DNA of 64,000 nt. It comes from Verrucomicrobiia bacterium (lineage in GTDB: Bacteria > Verrucomicrobiota > Verrucomicrobiia > Limisphaerales > Pedosphaeraceae). The notes under the pieces were generated by a model. It did not search any database and was not told where the DNA came from. It saw nothing but the letters and a program-made list of their open reading frames with translations. The stretch lies in assembly GCA_036268055.1 (NCBI GenBank), contig DATAUW010000011.1:124001-188000 (forward strand), written 5' to 3'. Shown one piece after another: positions 32,680 to 41,203 of this stretch (position 1 is its first letter; every line of letters starts with the position of its first letter). Made by a program: the position numbers and the translations under genes.

Positions 32680-34257
32680 ATGATGACTCCAACCCGTCTT
32701 GCCGCTGCCGGAGAACCGGTCGCGTCGGAAGGTGTGGATTTTTCTGCGTCGTTGCCCGCAACGCCGCAGGAACACACCCATGATTTTTCCCGCCTGATGT
32801 CCCAGGCCGCTCATCAGCGCGCGAAACACCACACCGCGCACGAACAAAATAAAACCACCGCCCCGGCGAGCCCGGCACAAAACGCCCCCGCCAAAACGTC
32901 GCGCGCGCAAACCGCCAGCACCGCCCGCCAGTCCCAGACGAACACCATCGTTCCCCACGACGAATCGCCGGATGCCGAAACGAATGCCGACGCGTCCTTC
33001 GCGGCTGCGGCGGCAATGCTGGAGGCAACTCCGGATTCTGATGCGGCCGATGCTGCTGATTCCACTTCAGACGCAGACGAATCCGCCAAGACCGATGCCA
33101 ATCTCGATCCCATTCTCGCAAGCACGCTTATGGCGATGCTTACGCAGACCGCGATCAAGCCAAACGAGTTGCGTTCGTGGTCGCTCAAGCCGGGCACGAA
33201 TTTGAAAACCGGCGCGGGCGGTGATCCCGCTTTGGCGGCGGTGGGAATTGACGATGGAGAAGCATCCGGTTTGACCACGGCAACCGACTCCCCGGCAACG
33301 GGTTCAGTCGGAGATAAAAAGGCCGATTCCAACCAGGGTTCGATGAAGATTCCCAAGGGAATGAAGCCCGTCTTGGATAACGCCCATTTACCCCCGGCAG
33401 ATATTTTAGCCCAAGCCAAGTTGGAAACGGCTAAAACTACCGACCCCAATACCCCTTCACCACAAGCTGTAGCATCCAAGGTAACCGATACCGCTACAGA
33501 TAGCCTCCTTTCGACTGCGCCGCCCGATGGCACAGCCGCTGCTTTAAACAGGCAACGAATGAAATTTGTGGCTGAAAAGAACGAAACTGCCGGGCGCACG
33601 GTGCAAAAATTGCCGAGTGCGTCCTCGACCAGTGGCGTTGTTACCACTTCCGCCGCAAAGCCCGTAGCCGCAGCCGATTCCGATGCTTCCGCCAAAAAGG
33701 ATGGCTTTGAATCCACTTTGAACTTCGATTGGGCTGGTAAACCCGCCGTTTTCTCGATGGAGCAGGGGAATGTCTCCACCACCACTGCCACCGATACCGC
33801 CGCCCAAGTCGAACGCGTCTCACGCCTCGTCAATCAGGAAGTGGTAATGATCCGTCAGTCCGGCGCGAACAACCTTGCGGTTTCCCTCAAGGTGGATGCC
33901 CACACCGAACTTTTTCTTCAACTCACTCATCACGACGGCCAGATTCAAGCCTCGTTGCGCGTCGAACGCGGCAGCGGCGCGGGTCTTGATCAACATTGGA
34001 ACGACTTGCAGGAATCGCTGGCCAAACAAAACGTCCAGTTGCTTCCGCTCGAAAACAAAGCCGTCGTGCGCAATACTTTTAGTCCCTTGCCCGAGACCGC
34101 TGGGAACTCCTCGTTCCAGCAGCCGTCGCAAAACTCCCAGCGCCAGGCCCGCGAAGTCGCTCAAGACTTCACGACCGCCGCGCCGGTGAAAACCATTTCC
34201 ACAAAAACCACTAAAACCAAAACCATTTCCCGGCAAGGCTGGGAATCCTGGGCCTGA
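32680..34257 (+). CDS. fliK: Flagellar hook-length control protein FliK
   Basis: 525 residues. The first about 370 are low-complexity Ala/Thr/Asp/Ser/Lys, the disordered ruler part. The conserved C-terminal domain starts near 380: VSRLVNQEVVMIRQSGANNLAVSLKVDAHTELFLQLTHHDGQIQASLRVERGSGAGLDQHWNDLQESLAKQNVQLLPLE, the FliK substrate-specificity-switch fold that acts on FlhB. The start ATG directly follows the motE-like stop. Base composition of the middle part (about 33.2-33.7 kb) is somewhat less GC-rich, as usual for fast-evolving FliK. Confidence 0.85.
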   Translation: MMTPTRLAAAGEPVASEGVDFSASLPATPQEHTHDFSRLMSQAAHQRAKHHTAHEQNKTTAPASPAQNAPAKTSRAQTASTARQSQTNTIVPHDESPDAETNADASFAAAAAMLEATPDSDAADAADSTSDADESAKTDANLDPILASTLMAMLTQTAIKPNELRSWSLKPGTNLKTGAGGDPALAAVGIDDGEASGLTTATDSPATGSVGDKKADSNQGSMKIPKGMKPVLDNAHLPPADILAQAKLETAKTTDPNTPSPQAVASKVTDTATDSLLSTAPPDGTAAALNRQRMKFVAEKNETAGRTVQKLPSASSTSGVVTTSAAKPVAAADSDASAKKDGFESTLNFDWAGKPAVFSMEQGNVSTTTATDTAAQVERVSRLVNQEVVMIRQSGANNLAVSLKVDAHTELFLQLTHHDGQIQASLRVERGSGAGLDQHWNDLQESLAKQNVQLLPLENKAVVRNTFSPLPETAGNSSFQQPSQNSQRQAREVAQDFTTAAPVKTISTKTTKTKTISRQGWESWA

Positions 34258-34259
34258 TT

Positions 34260-34655
34260 ATGTCAACCTCCATCTCCTCCAACAGCAGCACCCCGGCGAC
34301 CGGCAGCCAGACCTTGAACCAGGCCGACTTTTTGAAATTGCTCGTCACGCAGATGACGTCGCAGGACCCGCTCAATCCGCAGAGCGATACCGCTTTCGCC
34401 GCGCAGCTCGCGCAGTTTAGCGCGCTGCAACAAACGCAAACGATGTCCACCGACGTCCAGGGGTTGCAAGCCAACTCGCTCATCGGCCGCACCGTCAGCG
34501 TGGTCAGTTCCACGAACAATTCGCAAAGTTCCACGGGGGTCGTCACCGGCGTTCAATACAACTCCGGCGATCCGCAGATCCTCGTCAACGGCCAGGGTTA
34601 CGACCTCACGCAACTCAGTTCCATTTTACCCGCGACCACGACCACCACTCCGTAA
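34260..34655 (+). CDS. flgD: Flagellar hook capping protein FlgD (short form)
   Basis: 131 residues against about 220-230 in enteric bacteria. The N-terminal cap signature LNQADFLKLLVTQMTSQDPLNPQSDTAFAAQLAQFSALQQTQTM is complete; NSLIGRTVSVV follows and the Tudor/Ig-like C-terminal part is nearly absent. A 2-base gap to fliK and flgE next fit FlgD. It scaffolds hook assembly at the tip. Short FlgD forms exist in other phyla, so this need not be damage. Confidence 0.92.
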   Translation: MSTSISSNSSTPATGSQTLNQADFLKLLVTQMTSQDPLNPQSDTAFAAQLAQFSALQQTQTMSTDVQGLQANSLIGRTVSVVSSTNNSQSSTGVVTGVQYNSGDPQILVNGQGYDLTQLSSILPATTTTTP

Positions 34656-34687
34656 TTTAAATTTTTAACCTCAACACCCAATAAAAT

Positions 34688-35536
34688 ATGCTTAGTTCCT
34701 TAACCTCCGGCGTCAGTGGTCTCGATAGTTTCCAGACCCAGATGGACGTCATCGGCAACAACATCGCGAACCTCAACACCACCGGCTACAAGGCCTCGAC
34801 GGTTGATTTCGAAGACGCTTTCAGCAACCAGCTCATGGCTCCGAGCGGCGGCACCTCCACCAGCAGCGGAAGCAACGCCATCCAGGTTGGCACCGGCGTG
34901 GGCATCTCCGGCATCACCAATAACTGGGCCGCGGGCGCGACCAGCAGCACGGGCATCGCCAGCAATTTGGCCATCACCGGCAACGGCGGCAACGGTTTCT
35001 TCACCGTGAAAGACCAGACCACCGGCAACACTTACGCCACCCGCGACGGTACGTTCACCACCGACCTCAACGGCAACCTCGTCACCGAAAACGGCGAGAA
35101 CGTGCAGGGTTATACCGACGGCACTTTGTCCACGGTCGGCAATATCAAGATTGACATCACCGGTTCGCCCAGCACCTCGCCCATGGTTTCGTACTCGATA
35201 GATTCCACCGGCAAGGTCACGGTTGTCCAGCAGGACGGCACGACCTTCGTGCGCGGCCAGGTGTTGCTCCAAAATTACGCCGATCCGCAGAAGCTCGTGA
35301 ATGTCGGCAACAATCTTTACACCAACATCGCTGAAGCCGGTCCCAGCGCCCTCGGCGCACCGGGTACCGCCGGCCTCGGCAACGTCCAGGGCAGCGCGAT
35401 CGAACTTTCCAACGTGGATCTCTCCGGTGAGATGGCCAATCTCATCAGCGCCCAACGCGCCTTTGAAGCCAACTCCAAGATCATCACGACCAGCAACGAA
35501 GTGTTGCAGACCGTCGTCAACCTCAAACAGAGCTAA
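34688..35536 (+). CDS. flgE: Flagellar hook protein FlgE (short)
   Basis: 282 residues, shorter than the usual about 400. The N-terminal LTSGVSGLDSFQTQMDVIGNNIANLNTTGYKASTVDFEDAFS and C-terminal VDLSGEMANLISAQRAFEANSKIITTSNEVLQTVVNLKQ are the D0 helices of hook/rod proteins. The middle has only a small outer domain, so the hook surface domain seems reduced. Position right after flgD favours FlgE over another rod protein. It is separated from flgD by 32 bases. Confidence 0.88.
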   Translation: MLSSLTSGVSGLDSFQTQMDVIGNNIANLNTTGYKASTVDFEDAFSNQLMAPSGGTSTSSGSNAIQVGTGVGISGITNNWAAGATSSTGIASNLAITGNGGNGFFTVKDQTTGNTYATRDGTFTTDLNGNLVTENGENVQGYTDGTLSTVGNIKIDITGSPSTSPMVSYSIDSTGKVTVVQQDGTTFVRGQVLLQNYADPQKLVNVGNNLYTNIAEAGPSALGAPGTAGLGNVQGSAIELSNVDLSGEMANLISAQRAFEANSKIITTSNEVLQTVVNLKQS

Positions 35537-35554
35537 TCCTAACCGCCGCGATTT

Positions 35555-36127
35555 ATGGCCAACCCGGAAGCAAACAAAGAAGAAGGCGCCGCCGCCGCAC
35601 CTGCCGCAGCCGGCGGAATCAAGGCCTGGCTCCCGCTCATTGTCGCGGTCGTGGCCATGCCGGCGCTCGCGTTCACCACCACGAAGTTTGTGCTCCTGCC
35701 CAAGCTTCAGAACGCCGCCGGCGGCGCGCCCAAAGCCGAAGCCACTGCCGCCGCTCCTGAAAAGGAAAGCTCCTCCTCGGAAGGCGGAAGCAAAGAAGGC
35801 GGTGAAAAATCCGGCAACAGCAAGGGCAAGGTCAACGTCGCCCTGAGCAAGATGCTCGTGAATGTTTCCGGCACGCTCGGCACCCGTTACCTGATGACCA
35901 GCGTCACGCTGGTCGGCAACACCCCGGACTTCAAAAACAAAATTGACGACAACAAGGACCAGCTCATGGACCTCGCCACCGGTACGCTCAGCAGCAAGAC
36001 CATCTCCGACCTCGAAAAACCCGGCGAGCGCAACGTCATCCGTTCCGAACTGATGACCGTTTTGAACAACGCCCTCGGCGGTCCGGTGATCCAGGAAATT
36101 TACATCACCGAAATGGCGATCCAATAA
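35555..36127 (+). CDS. fliL: Flagellar basal-body-associated protein FliL
   Basis: 190 residues. A short cytoplasmic N-terminus and one TM (AWLPLIVAVVAMPALAFTTTKFVLL) precede a Glu/Ser/Gly-rich linker (about 55-90). A periplasmic stomatin-like part then begins VNVALSKMLVNVSGTLGTRYLMTSVTLVG and ends VLNNALGGPVIQEIYITEMAIQ. FliL supports the stator at the motor. Gaps are 18 bases to flgE and 4 to fliM. Confidence 0.9.
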   Translation: MANPEANKEEGAAAAPAAAGGIKAWLPLIVAVVAMPALAFTTTKFVLLPKLQNAAGGAPKAEATAAAPEKESSSSEGGSKEGGEKSGNSKGKVNVALSKMLVNVSGTLGTRYLMTSVTLVGNTPDFKNKIDDNKDQLMDLATGTLSSKTISDLEKPGERNVIRSELMTVLNNALGGPVIQEIYITEMAIQ

Positions 36128-36131
36128 GTTC

Positions 36132-37145
36132 ATGAATCCCGGCAGCGAAAATTCCAACCCCGCCCAGCTTCCCACTGACATGGATCAGTTGCTGGCCAAG
36201 GTCGCCCGCGATGAAGCCGAGCACGCCGCCCGGCTCGCCGCGGAACAAGCTGCCGCCGCCATTCAAGACTCCATCCAGCCTTATGACTTCCGCAATCCGA
36301 TGCTGCTGACACCGCGCGAAACGCGCAAGCTGCGTTCGCATCAGGAAGATTTTCTCGCCAGTCTCGCCTCACGCCTTTCGATGCATTTGCGCCTCGAATT
36401 TTCGCTGAAGATGCTCGCGCTGAAAACCATCGCTTATCCCCAACTGGTGGCTAGCTGGGCGAATCCCTCGCATCTCACGATGTTCAAGATGGAACCCTTG
36501 CGCGGCGTGGCGATCATCGAGATCCAGCCGCAACTCGCCGCGAGCATGGTGGACCGCCTCATGGGCGGCTCCGGTGCGCCCCAGGAAATCGTCGGCGACA
36601 TGAGCGAGATCGAACGCGCGCTGCTCGAACAGAATGTCCAGTTGATCATTGACGAATGGTGCTCGCATTGGACTTCGTTCAAGGCGCTCAAGCCCGTCGT
36701 TCTTGGTTATGAAAACAACGGCGCATTCATCCAGACCGCTTCGCCGGACACGAACATGCTCGTGCTCTCGTTGGAAGCCAAGCTCGGCGAATGCACCGGC
36801 TTGATTCAACTTGGATTTCCCTACTCGACGGTCGAGCCGCTGATCCGCCACGTCAGTCAGAGCACTGAAACCGCCGTCACGCCCGCGCCGCAAACTCCCG
36901 CCGCGGCGGCGCCGAAATGGAATGTGCTCTTCAACGATGTCAGCATTCCCGTCACCGCCGAATGGCAGGGATTGGAAATGACCGCCGGTGAAATCATCTC
37001 GCTCAAAGTCGGCGACGTGCTGCCCATCACCGCCGAGTGCGCGCAACAAGTCATCGTGCGCCTCGAATCCATCGCCCGTTTTCTCGGCCGTCCCGGAACC
37101 ATTGCCAATCAATGGGCGGTCGAACTGACTGAAGTCATCAAATAA
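36132..37145 (+). CDS. fliM: Flagellar motor switch protein FliM
   Basis: 337 residues. The N-terminal FliM helix that normally binds CheY-P is present only loosely (MDQLLAKVARDEAEHAARLAAEQ in place of a LSQxEIDALL start). The middle CheC-like domain is clear (HLTMFKMEPLRGVAIIEIQPQLAASMVDRLMGGSG, ALLEQNVQLIIDEWCSHW) and a C-terminal SpoA domain is present (FNDVSIPVTAEWQ ... EIISLKVGDVLPI). The weak CheY-binding start may mean different switching control. fliN follows after 6 bases. Confidence 0.93.
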   Translation: MNPGSENSNPAQLPTDMDQLLAKVARDEAEHAARLAAEQAAAAIQDSIQPYDFRNPMLLTPRETRKLRSHQEDFLASLASRLSMHLRLEFSLKMLALKTIAYPQLVASWANPSHLTMFKMEPLRGVAIIEIQPQLAASMVDRLMGGSGAPQEIVGDMSEIERALLEQNVQLIIDEWCSHWTSFKALKPVVLGYENNGAFIQTASPDTNMLVLSLEAKLGECTGLIQLGFPYSTVEPLIRHVSQSTETAVTPAPQTPAAAAPKWNVLFNDVSIPVTAEWQGLEMTAGEIISLKVGDVLPITAECAQQVIVRLESIARFLGRPGTIANQWAVELTEVIK

Positions 37146-37151
37146 TTTTTT

Positions 37152-37412
37152 ATGGACGCCACCAAATCTCCTGTGAATTTTGAAATGCTGCTCGACGTGA
37201 AGGTCAAACTCACCGTCGAACTCGGCTCCTGCCAGGTGCCAATGCGCGACGTGCTCCAGCTTAACATCGGCTCAGTCGTCAAGCTCGACAAATCGGCCCA
37301 GGCCCCCGTGGATATTTTCGCCAACCAGAAACGCATCGCCCGCGGTGAAGTCGTGGTGGTGGACGATTCCTACGGCATCAAAATCCTCGAAATCTTCGGA
37401 GCCGGCCAGTGA
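37152..37412 (+). CDS. fliN: Flagellar motor switch protein FliN
   Basis: 86 residues, essentially a single SpoA domain: NFEMLLDVKVKLTVELGSCQVPMRDVLQLNIGSVVKLDKSAQAPVDIFANQKRIARGEVVVVDDSYGIKILEI. It lacks the N-terminal extension of longer FliN, as in several phyla. It overlaps fliO by 4 bases and follows fliM by 6. Confidence 0.95.
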   Translation: MDATKSPVNFEMLLDVKVKLTVELGSCQVPMRDVLQLNIGSVVKLDKSAQAPVDIFANQKRIARGEVVVVDDSYGIKILEIFGAGQ

Positions 37413-37909
37413 TCAAGTCGTTTTCCAAATTGAAATGTGCCGCCGTCGCGGCGCTCGGTTTCACCGCCGTGGTTTCCCACGCCGCTGATTTCGTGAGCAC
37501 CAATTCCATCATCGGCGCGACGAATGCCATCGCCACCGCTGCCGCCACGACCACCACCACCGGCGCGAATTTGCCGGATGCCGGCGCTTCGCTCGTGCGC
37601 GTGGCGGGTGCGTTGTTGCTGGTCATCGCGGTTTTCCTCGGCGGCGTCTGGATGTTCCGCAACTGGCAGCGTCTCTCCACCCAAAGGAACGGCGGCGCAA
37701 AATTGAATTTGCTCGAAGTGAAATCGCTCGGCCAGCGCCAGTCGCTTTACGTCGTCGGTTACCAGCAACAGCGCATGTTGCTCGCGTCCTCGCCCGCTGG
37801 TGTGACGCTCGTAAGCCATTTGCCCGAGGCGGATGAAGCCGAAGCCGCCGCGCCCGCGCCCAAAATAAATTTCGCCGAAGCCTTTCAACAAGTCCTCAAT
37901 CGCAAGTAA
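37409..37909 (+). CDS. fliO: Flagellar biosynthesis protein FliO
   Basis: 166 residues. A signal-like N-terminus (KCAAVAALGFTAVVSHA), a short periplasmic linker and one TM (SLVRVAGALLLVIAVFLGGVWMF) precede the cytoplasmic FliO part LNLLEVKSLGQRQSLYVVGYQQQRMLLASSPAGVTLVSHLP. It assists FliP ring assembly. It overlaps fliN by 4 bases; fliP starts 4 bases after. Confidence 0.9.
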   Translation: MIKSFSKLKCAAVAALGFTAVVSHAADFVSTNSIIGATNAIATAAATTTTTGANLPDAGASLVRVAGALLLVIAVFLGGVWMFRNWQRLSTQRNGGAKLNLLEVKSLGQRQSLYVVGYQQQRMLLASSPAGVTLVSHLPEADEAEAAAPAPKINFAEAFQQVLNRK

Positions 37910-37913
37910 GTAA

Positions 37914-38909
37914 ATGAAGCCGTCATTCAACCATTCCGAGTCTTCGCGATTGAAGCCCACGCAACTCCCGCCGCTTCGCGTCCGTGAAGTCGCGGTCAAA
38001 GGCAGCCTCGTCGTGGATCAATCCTGGGTCATCCACAGTGAGCGCAACCTCACCCCATTTCTTTCCCGCAATCAAACGGTCGGCGAAACCGAAGCGGCGT
38101 CCGATAGTTCTTCCACTGCCACCACCCCAACTCCTGCGAAGAAAAATCGCACGCGCATTTTTAGCTGGCTGCTCGCGCTGATTATTTTCGTCGCTTTCGG
38201 AACCACTCACGCGCACGCGCAGGCCGCCGCGCCCAGCGGCATTAATTTGAATATCGGCCTCGGCGGAGTCGGCGCGACCAACGACGTGGACGGCGCGATC
38301 AAAGTCCTCGCGATCATGACGCTGCTCACGCTCGCGCCCTCGATCATTTTGCTGATGACCTGCTTCACGCGGATCGTGATCGTGCTTTCGTTCGTGCGTT
38401 CCGCGCTTTCCCTGCAAGGCACGCCGTCGAACCAGATCATCATCGGCCTCTCGCTGTTCCTCACGTTCTTCATCATGTCGCCCGTGTGGGAAAAGATTGA
38501 CCGCGACGCTCTCACGCCGTATCGCGCCAAGGAAATCTCCAGTGAAGTCGCCATGGAACGCGCCACGGTTCCCATCCGCAATTTCATGCTCAAGCAGACG
38601 CGTCCCAAGGACGTGGAATTATTTGTCGCGCTGGCAAAGATCGGCCCGACGCCCGCAAACGAACTGCCGCTGAAGATCGTGATCCCGAGCTTCATCATCA
38701 GCGAACTGCGCACCGCTTTTCAAATGGGTTTCCTTGTCTTTATTCCGTTCATTCTCATTGACCTCGTTGTTGCGACGGTGCTGATGAGCATGGGCATGAT
38801 GATGATGCCGCCCATGACGATTTCCCTGCCGTTAAAAATACTTTTGTTCGTCCTGGTGGACGGCTGGCATCTGATTGTCAGCTCCATCGTGCAAAGTTTT
38901 GGCACCTGA
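37914..38909 (+). CDS. fliP: Flagellar export gate protein FliP with N-terminal extension
   Basis: 331 residues versus about 245 normally. Residues 1-80 are an extra polar stretch, then a signal/TM segment (FSWLLALIIFVAFGTTHAHA). From about residue 125 on the protein is standard FliP: LTLAPSIILLMTCFTRIVIVLSFVRSALSLQGTPSNQIIIGLSLFLTFFIM, then FIISELRTAFQMGFLVFIPFILIDLVVATVLMSMGMMMMPPMTISLPLKILLFVLVDGWHL. ATG 37914 lies 4 bases after the fliO stop and no alternative start is seen just before the signal, so the extension is probably translated. Confidence 0.92.
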   Translation: MKPSFNHSESSRLKPTQLPPLRVREVAVKGSLVVDQSWVIHSERNLTPFLSRNQTVGETEAASDSSSTATTPTPAKKNRTRIFSWLLALIIFVAFGTTHAHAQAAAPSGINLNIGLGGVGATNDVDGAIKVLAIMTLLTLAPSIILLMTCFTRIVIVLSFVRSALSLQGTPSNQIIIGLSLFLTFFIMSPVWEKIDRDALTPYRAKEISSEVAMERATVPIRNFMLKQTRPKDVELFVALAKIGPTPANELPLKIVIPSFIISELRTAFQMGFLVFIPFILIDLVVATVLMSMGMMMMPPMTISLPLKILLFVLVDGWHLIVSSIVQSFGT

Positions 38910-38935
38910 TTAAACCTGCTTGATTTTGAAATAAT

Positions 38936-39205
38936 ATGAATCCTGAATTCGCCGCTGAAATGTTGAAGAACCTGATGATGCAAGCCGTCACGCTCGCCTC
39001 GCCGATCCTGATGACCGCGCTCACCATCGGCCTCGCGATCAGCCTGTTCCAATCCGTCACTTCCATTCAGGAACAAACCCTCACCTTCGTCCCCAAAGCC
39101 CTCGGCATCGTCAGCCTGCTCGTCGTGCTGATGCCCTGGATGCTCCGCCAGTTGATCGAGTTCACCACCGCAGTCATCCAAAAGATGCCGCAGATGGCAC
39201 ACTAA
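38936..39205 (+). CDS. fliQ: Flagellar export gate protein FliQ
   Basis: 89 residues, two TM helices: MMQAVTLASPILMTALTIGLAISLFQSVTSIQEQTLTFVPK contains the highly conserved SLFQSVTSIQEQTLTFVPK motif, then LGIVSLLVVLMPWML. It is part of the FliPQR gate. It follows fliP by 26 bases. A repeat of 121 bases separates it from fliR. Confidence 0.96.
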   Translation: MNPEFAAEMLKNLMMQAVTLASPILMTALTIGLAISLFQSVTSIQEQTLTFVPKALGIVSLLVVLMPWMLRQLIEFTTAVIQKMPQMAH

Positions 39206-39231
39206 TCGCTTCTCACCCCTTCGTAGCTATC

Positions 39232-39290
39232 GCGGCGGCCTAAAACCGCCGTTTTTGCCTACTTGCACGGCAGTTATAGACCGCCGCTGC
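39232..39290 (+). terminator. REP-like hairpins between fliQ and fliR, terminator-like
   Basis: CGGCGG-CCTAAAA-CCGCCG is followed directly by TTTTT (39251-39255), the look of a weak intrinsic terminator. A second hairpin GGCAG ... CTGCC follows, with an inner TAGACCGCCG shared with the repeat after clpX. It interrupts an otherwise tight operon, so it may reduce readthrough or simply be an inserted dispersed repeat. Confidence 0.45.
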
Positions 39291-39326
39291 CGAAGAATTG
39301 TGCCTTGAAGTCCGGCGATTAATAAC

Positions 39327-40088
39327 ATGCTCGAACTCGTCAACTGGTTAATGGTGTTTCTCCGCGTCAGCGCCATGCTCGCGGTGTTTCCCATTTTCTC
39401 CGCCAACAATTTCCCGGTACAACTGCGCCTCGCACTCGGCGCGTTGCTGGCCGCGCTGGTTACGCCCGTGATCGCCCCGGCGGTCATAAACACACAGGAT
39501 TTTCTCGGCGTAATCGGCTTGATGGCCACCGAAGTCGGCATCGGTTTGCTTTTCGGGTTTTCGAGCCGGATGATTTTTTTCGCGCTCGACATGGCCGGCG
39601 CGATGATCAGCCAGGAAATCGGTTTGCAGCTTCCCCCCAGCCTGGATCCCATGACCAGCGCCCAGGTCACCGCGCCCGGAAATGTTTTGTATTACCTCGC
39701 GGCCATGATTTTCCTGAGCCTCGACCTGCACCACTGGATGCTCGTGGCGCTGGAAAAAAGCTACAATTACCTGCCCATCGGCGGCGCGCATATCAGCCAG
39801 CTTTTGGCTACGGATTTTATTAGCCGCACCAGCCAGACTTTCGTCATTGCCCTGCAACTGGCCGCGCCGGTCATGGCGGTTTCGTTCGTGGTGTCGCTGG
39901 TTTTCTCCGTGCTGGGCCGCGCCGTGCCGCAAATGAATGTTTTCCAGGAAAGCATCAGCATCCGCACGTTGGCGGGTCTGAGCGTCTTCGGTCTCACGCT
40001 GCAACTCATGTCGCAGCACATCATCAACTACCTGCATCGGCTCCCCGAGGACATCCTCAGCGTGGCCCAGATGCTTAGCTCAGGTTAA
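39327..40088 (+). CDS. fliR: Flagellar export gate protein FliR
   Basis: 253 residues with about six TM helices. Markers are LRVSAMLAVFPIFSANNFPVQLRLALGALLAALV, EVGIGLLFGFSSRMIFFALDMAGAMISQEIGLQL, and PVMAVSFVVSLVFSVLGRAVPQMNVF. It completes the FliPQR core that nucleates the secretion channel. It is separated from fliQ by the repeat; flhB follows after 15 bases. Confidence 0.95.
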   Translation: MLELVNWLMVFLRVSAMLAVFPIFSANNFPVQLRLALGALLAALVTPVIAPAVINTQDFLGVIGLMATEVGIGLLFGFSSRMIFFALDMAGAMISQEIGLQLPPSLDPMTSAQVTAPGNVLYYLAAMIFLSLDLHHWMLVALEKSYNYLPIGGAHISQLLATDFISRTSQTFVIALQLAAPVMAVSFVVSLVFSVLGRAVPQMNVFQESISIRTLAGLSVFGLTLQLMSQHIINYLHRLPEDILSVAQMLSSG

Positions 40089-40103
40089 AGGAAGGAGGAC
40101 GCG

Positions 40104-41186
40104 ATGGCCGAAGACACGGGCGATAAAACAGAACATGCAACACCAAAAAAACTGGAGCAGGCTTACAACCGCGGCCAGTTTGCCAAGAGCGCAGAAATCC
40201 AAACGGTGTTCGTCCTGCTCGCAGCGATGACCGCCCTGAAGTTTTGCGGCCCCGAAACCTGGCGTTTGATGGCGCAAACGCAAGTCTCCGTCTTCAGCCA
40301 TCTCCACGACACTCCACTCACGCTCAATGCCATGCAAGGCTACTCTGCCAACGCCGCGATGGTACTCCTCCATTGCGTCTGGCCGGTCCTCTCGGCCACG
40401 GTGCTCGCCGGACTGCTTGCGGGCGGTATTCAGACGCGTTTCCGCACGTCGCCGGAGGCCTTGGACATCAACTGGGCGCGACTCAATCCGGTCGAGGGCT
40501 TTAAACGCACTTTCTCCATGAAAGCGGTGGTGCCGACGGGCATCAGCATTATGAAGTTATCTATCATCGGCGGACTGACTTACGGCGTGATCAAGGACGT
40601 CGTCGGCGACCCGATTTTCCACTCTTCGGTTGACTTGGTAAAAATTGCCGCGTTCATGGCAGATTCTGCCTTCAAAATCGTTACCCGCGTCGGCATGGCG
40701 CTCGTGGTTTTGGCTTCCGCCGATTATGGCTACCAGTATTGGCAAGCCGGTAAAGACCTGATGATGACCAAGGAAGAGGTCAAGGAAGAGATGAAAAATT
40801 CCGACGGCAATCCTCAGGTCAAAATGGCCCAAAAACGCAAGCGCCGCGCCATGTCCAAGCGCAAGATGCTCGCGGAAGTGCCTAAAGCAGATGTTGTTCT
40901 GGTGAATCCGACGCATATCGCCGTGGCCCTCCGTTACGACCGCAAAACCATGAAAGCGCCGACGATTGTCGCCAAGGGCATCCGCATGAATGCCCAGAAA
41001 ATCCGCGAGATTGCCGAAGCCCATCAAGTGCCGGTCGTCCAGAATATTCCCCTTGCGCGGCTGATGTTTAAGTATGGCCGGGTGGGTGGCGAGATTCCTG
41101 CTCAGCTCTATTCCGCGGTGGCCGAAGTGCTGGCGTGGGTGTATCGCGTCAACGCCTATCGTTACTACCGTGAACAAAATTCTTAA
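40104..41186 (+). CDS. flhB: Flagellar export switch protein FlhB
   Basis: 360 residues. The N-terminus DKTEHATPKKLEQAYNRGQFAKSAEI is canonical. Four TM helices follow, then the cytoplasmic part with KEEMKNSDGNPQVKMAQKRKRR and the autocleavage site NPTH (Asn268), whose cleavage lets FliK switch export from hook to filament substrates. A strong ribosome-binding site GGAAGGAGG (40090-40098) precedes the ATG. Confidence 0.97.
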   Translation: MAEDTGDKTEHATPKKLEQAYNRGQFAKSAEIQTVFVLLAAMTALKFCGPETWRLMAQTQVSVFSHLHDTPLTLNAMQGYSANAAMVLLHCVWPVLSATVLAGLLAGGIQTRFRTSPEALDINWARLNPVEGFKRTFSMKAVVPTGISIMKLSIIGGLTYGVIKDVVGDPIFHSSVDLVKIAAFMADSAFKIVTRVGMALVVLASADYGYQYWQAGKDLMMTKEEVKEEMKNSDGNPQVKMAQKRKRRAMSKRKMLAEVPKADVVLVNPTHIAVALRYDRKTMKAPTIVAKGIRMNAQKIREIAEAHQVPVVQNIPLARLMFKYGRVGGEIPAQLYSAVAEVLAWVYRVNAYRYYREQNS

Positions 41187-41203
41187 CTGATTAAGCGAAG
41201 CAA

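Noticed and set aside
34700-36181. Minus-strand frame (493 codons) spanning flgE, fliL and fliM start
   Set aside because: It crosses three clear genes on the other strand, is Gly/Ala-rich and has no motif.
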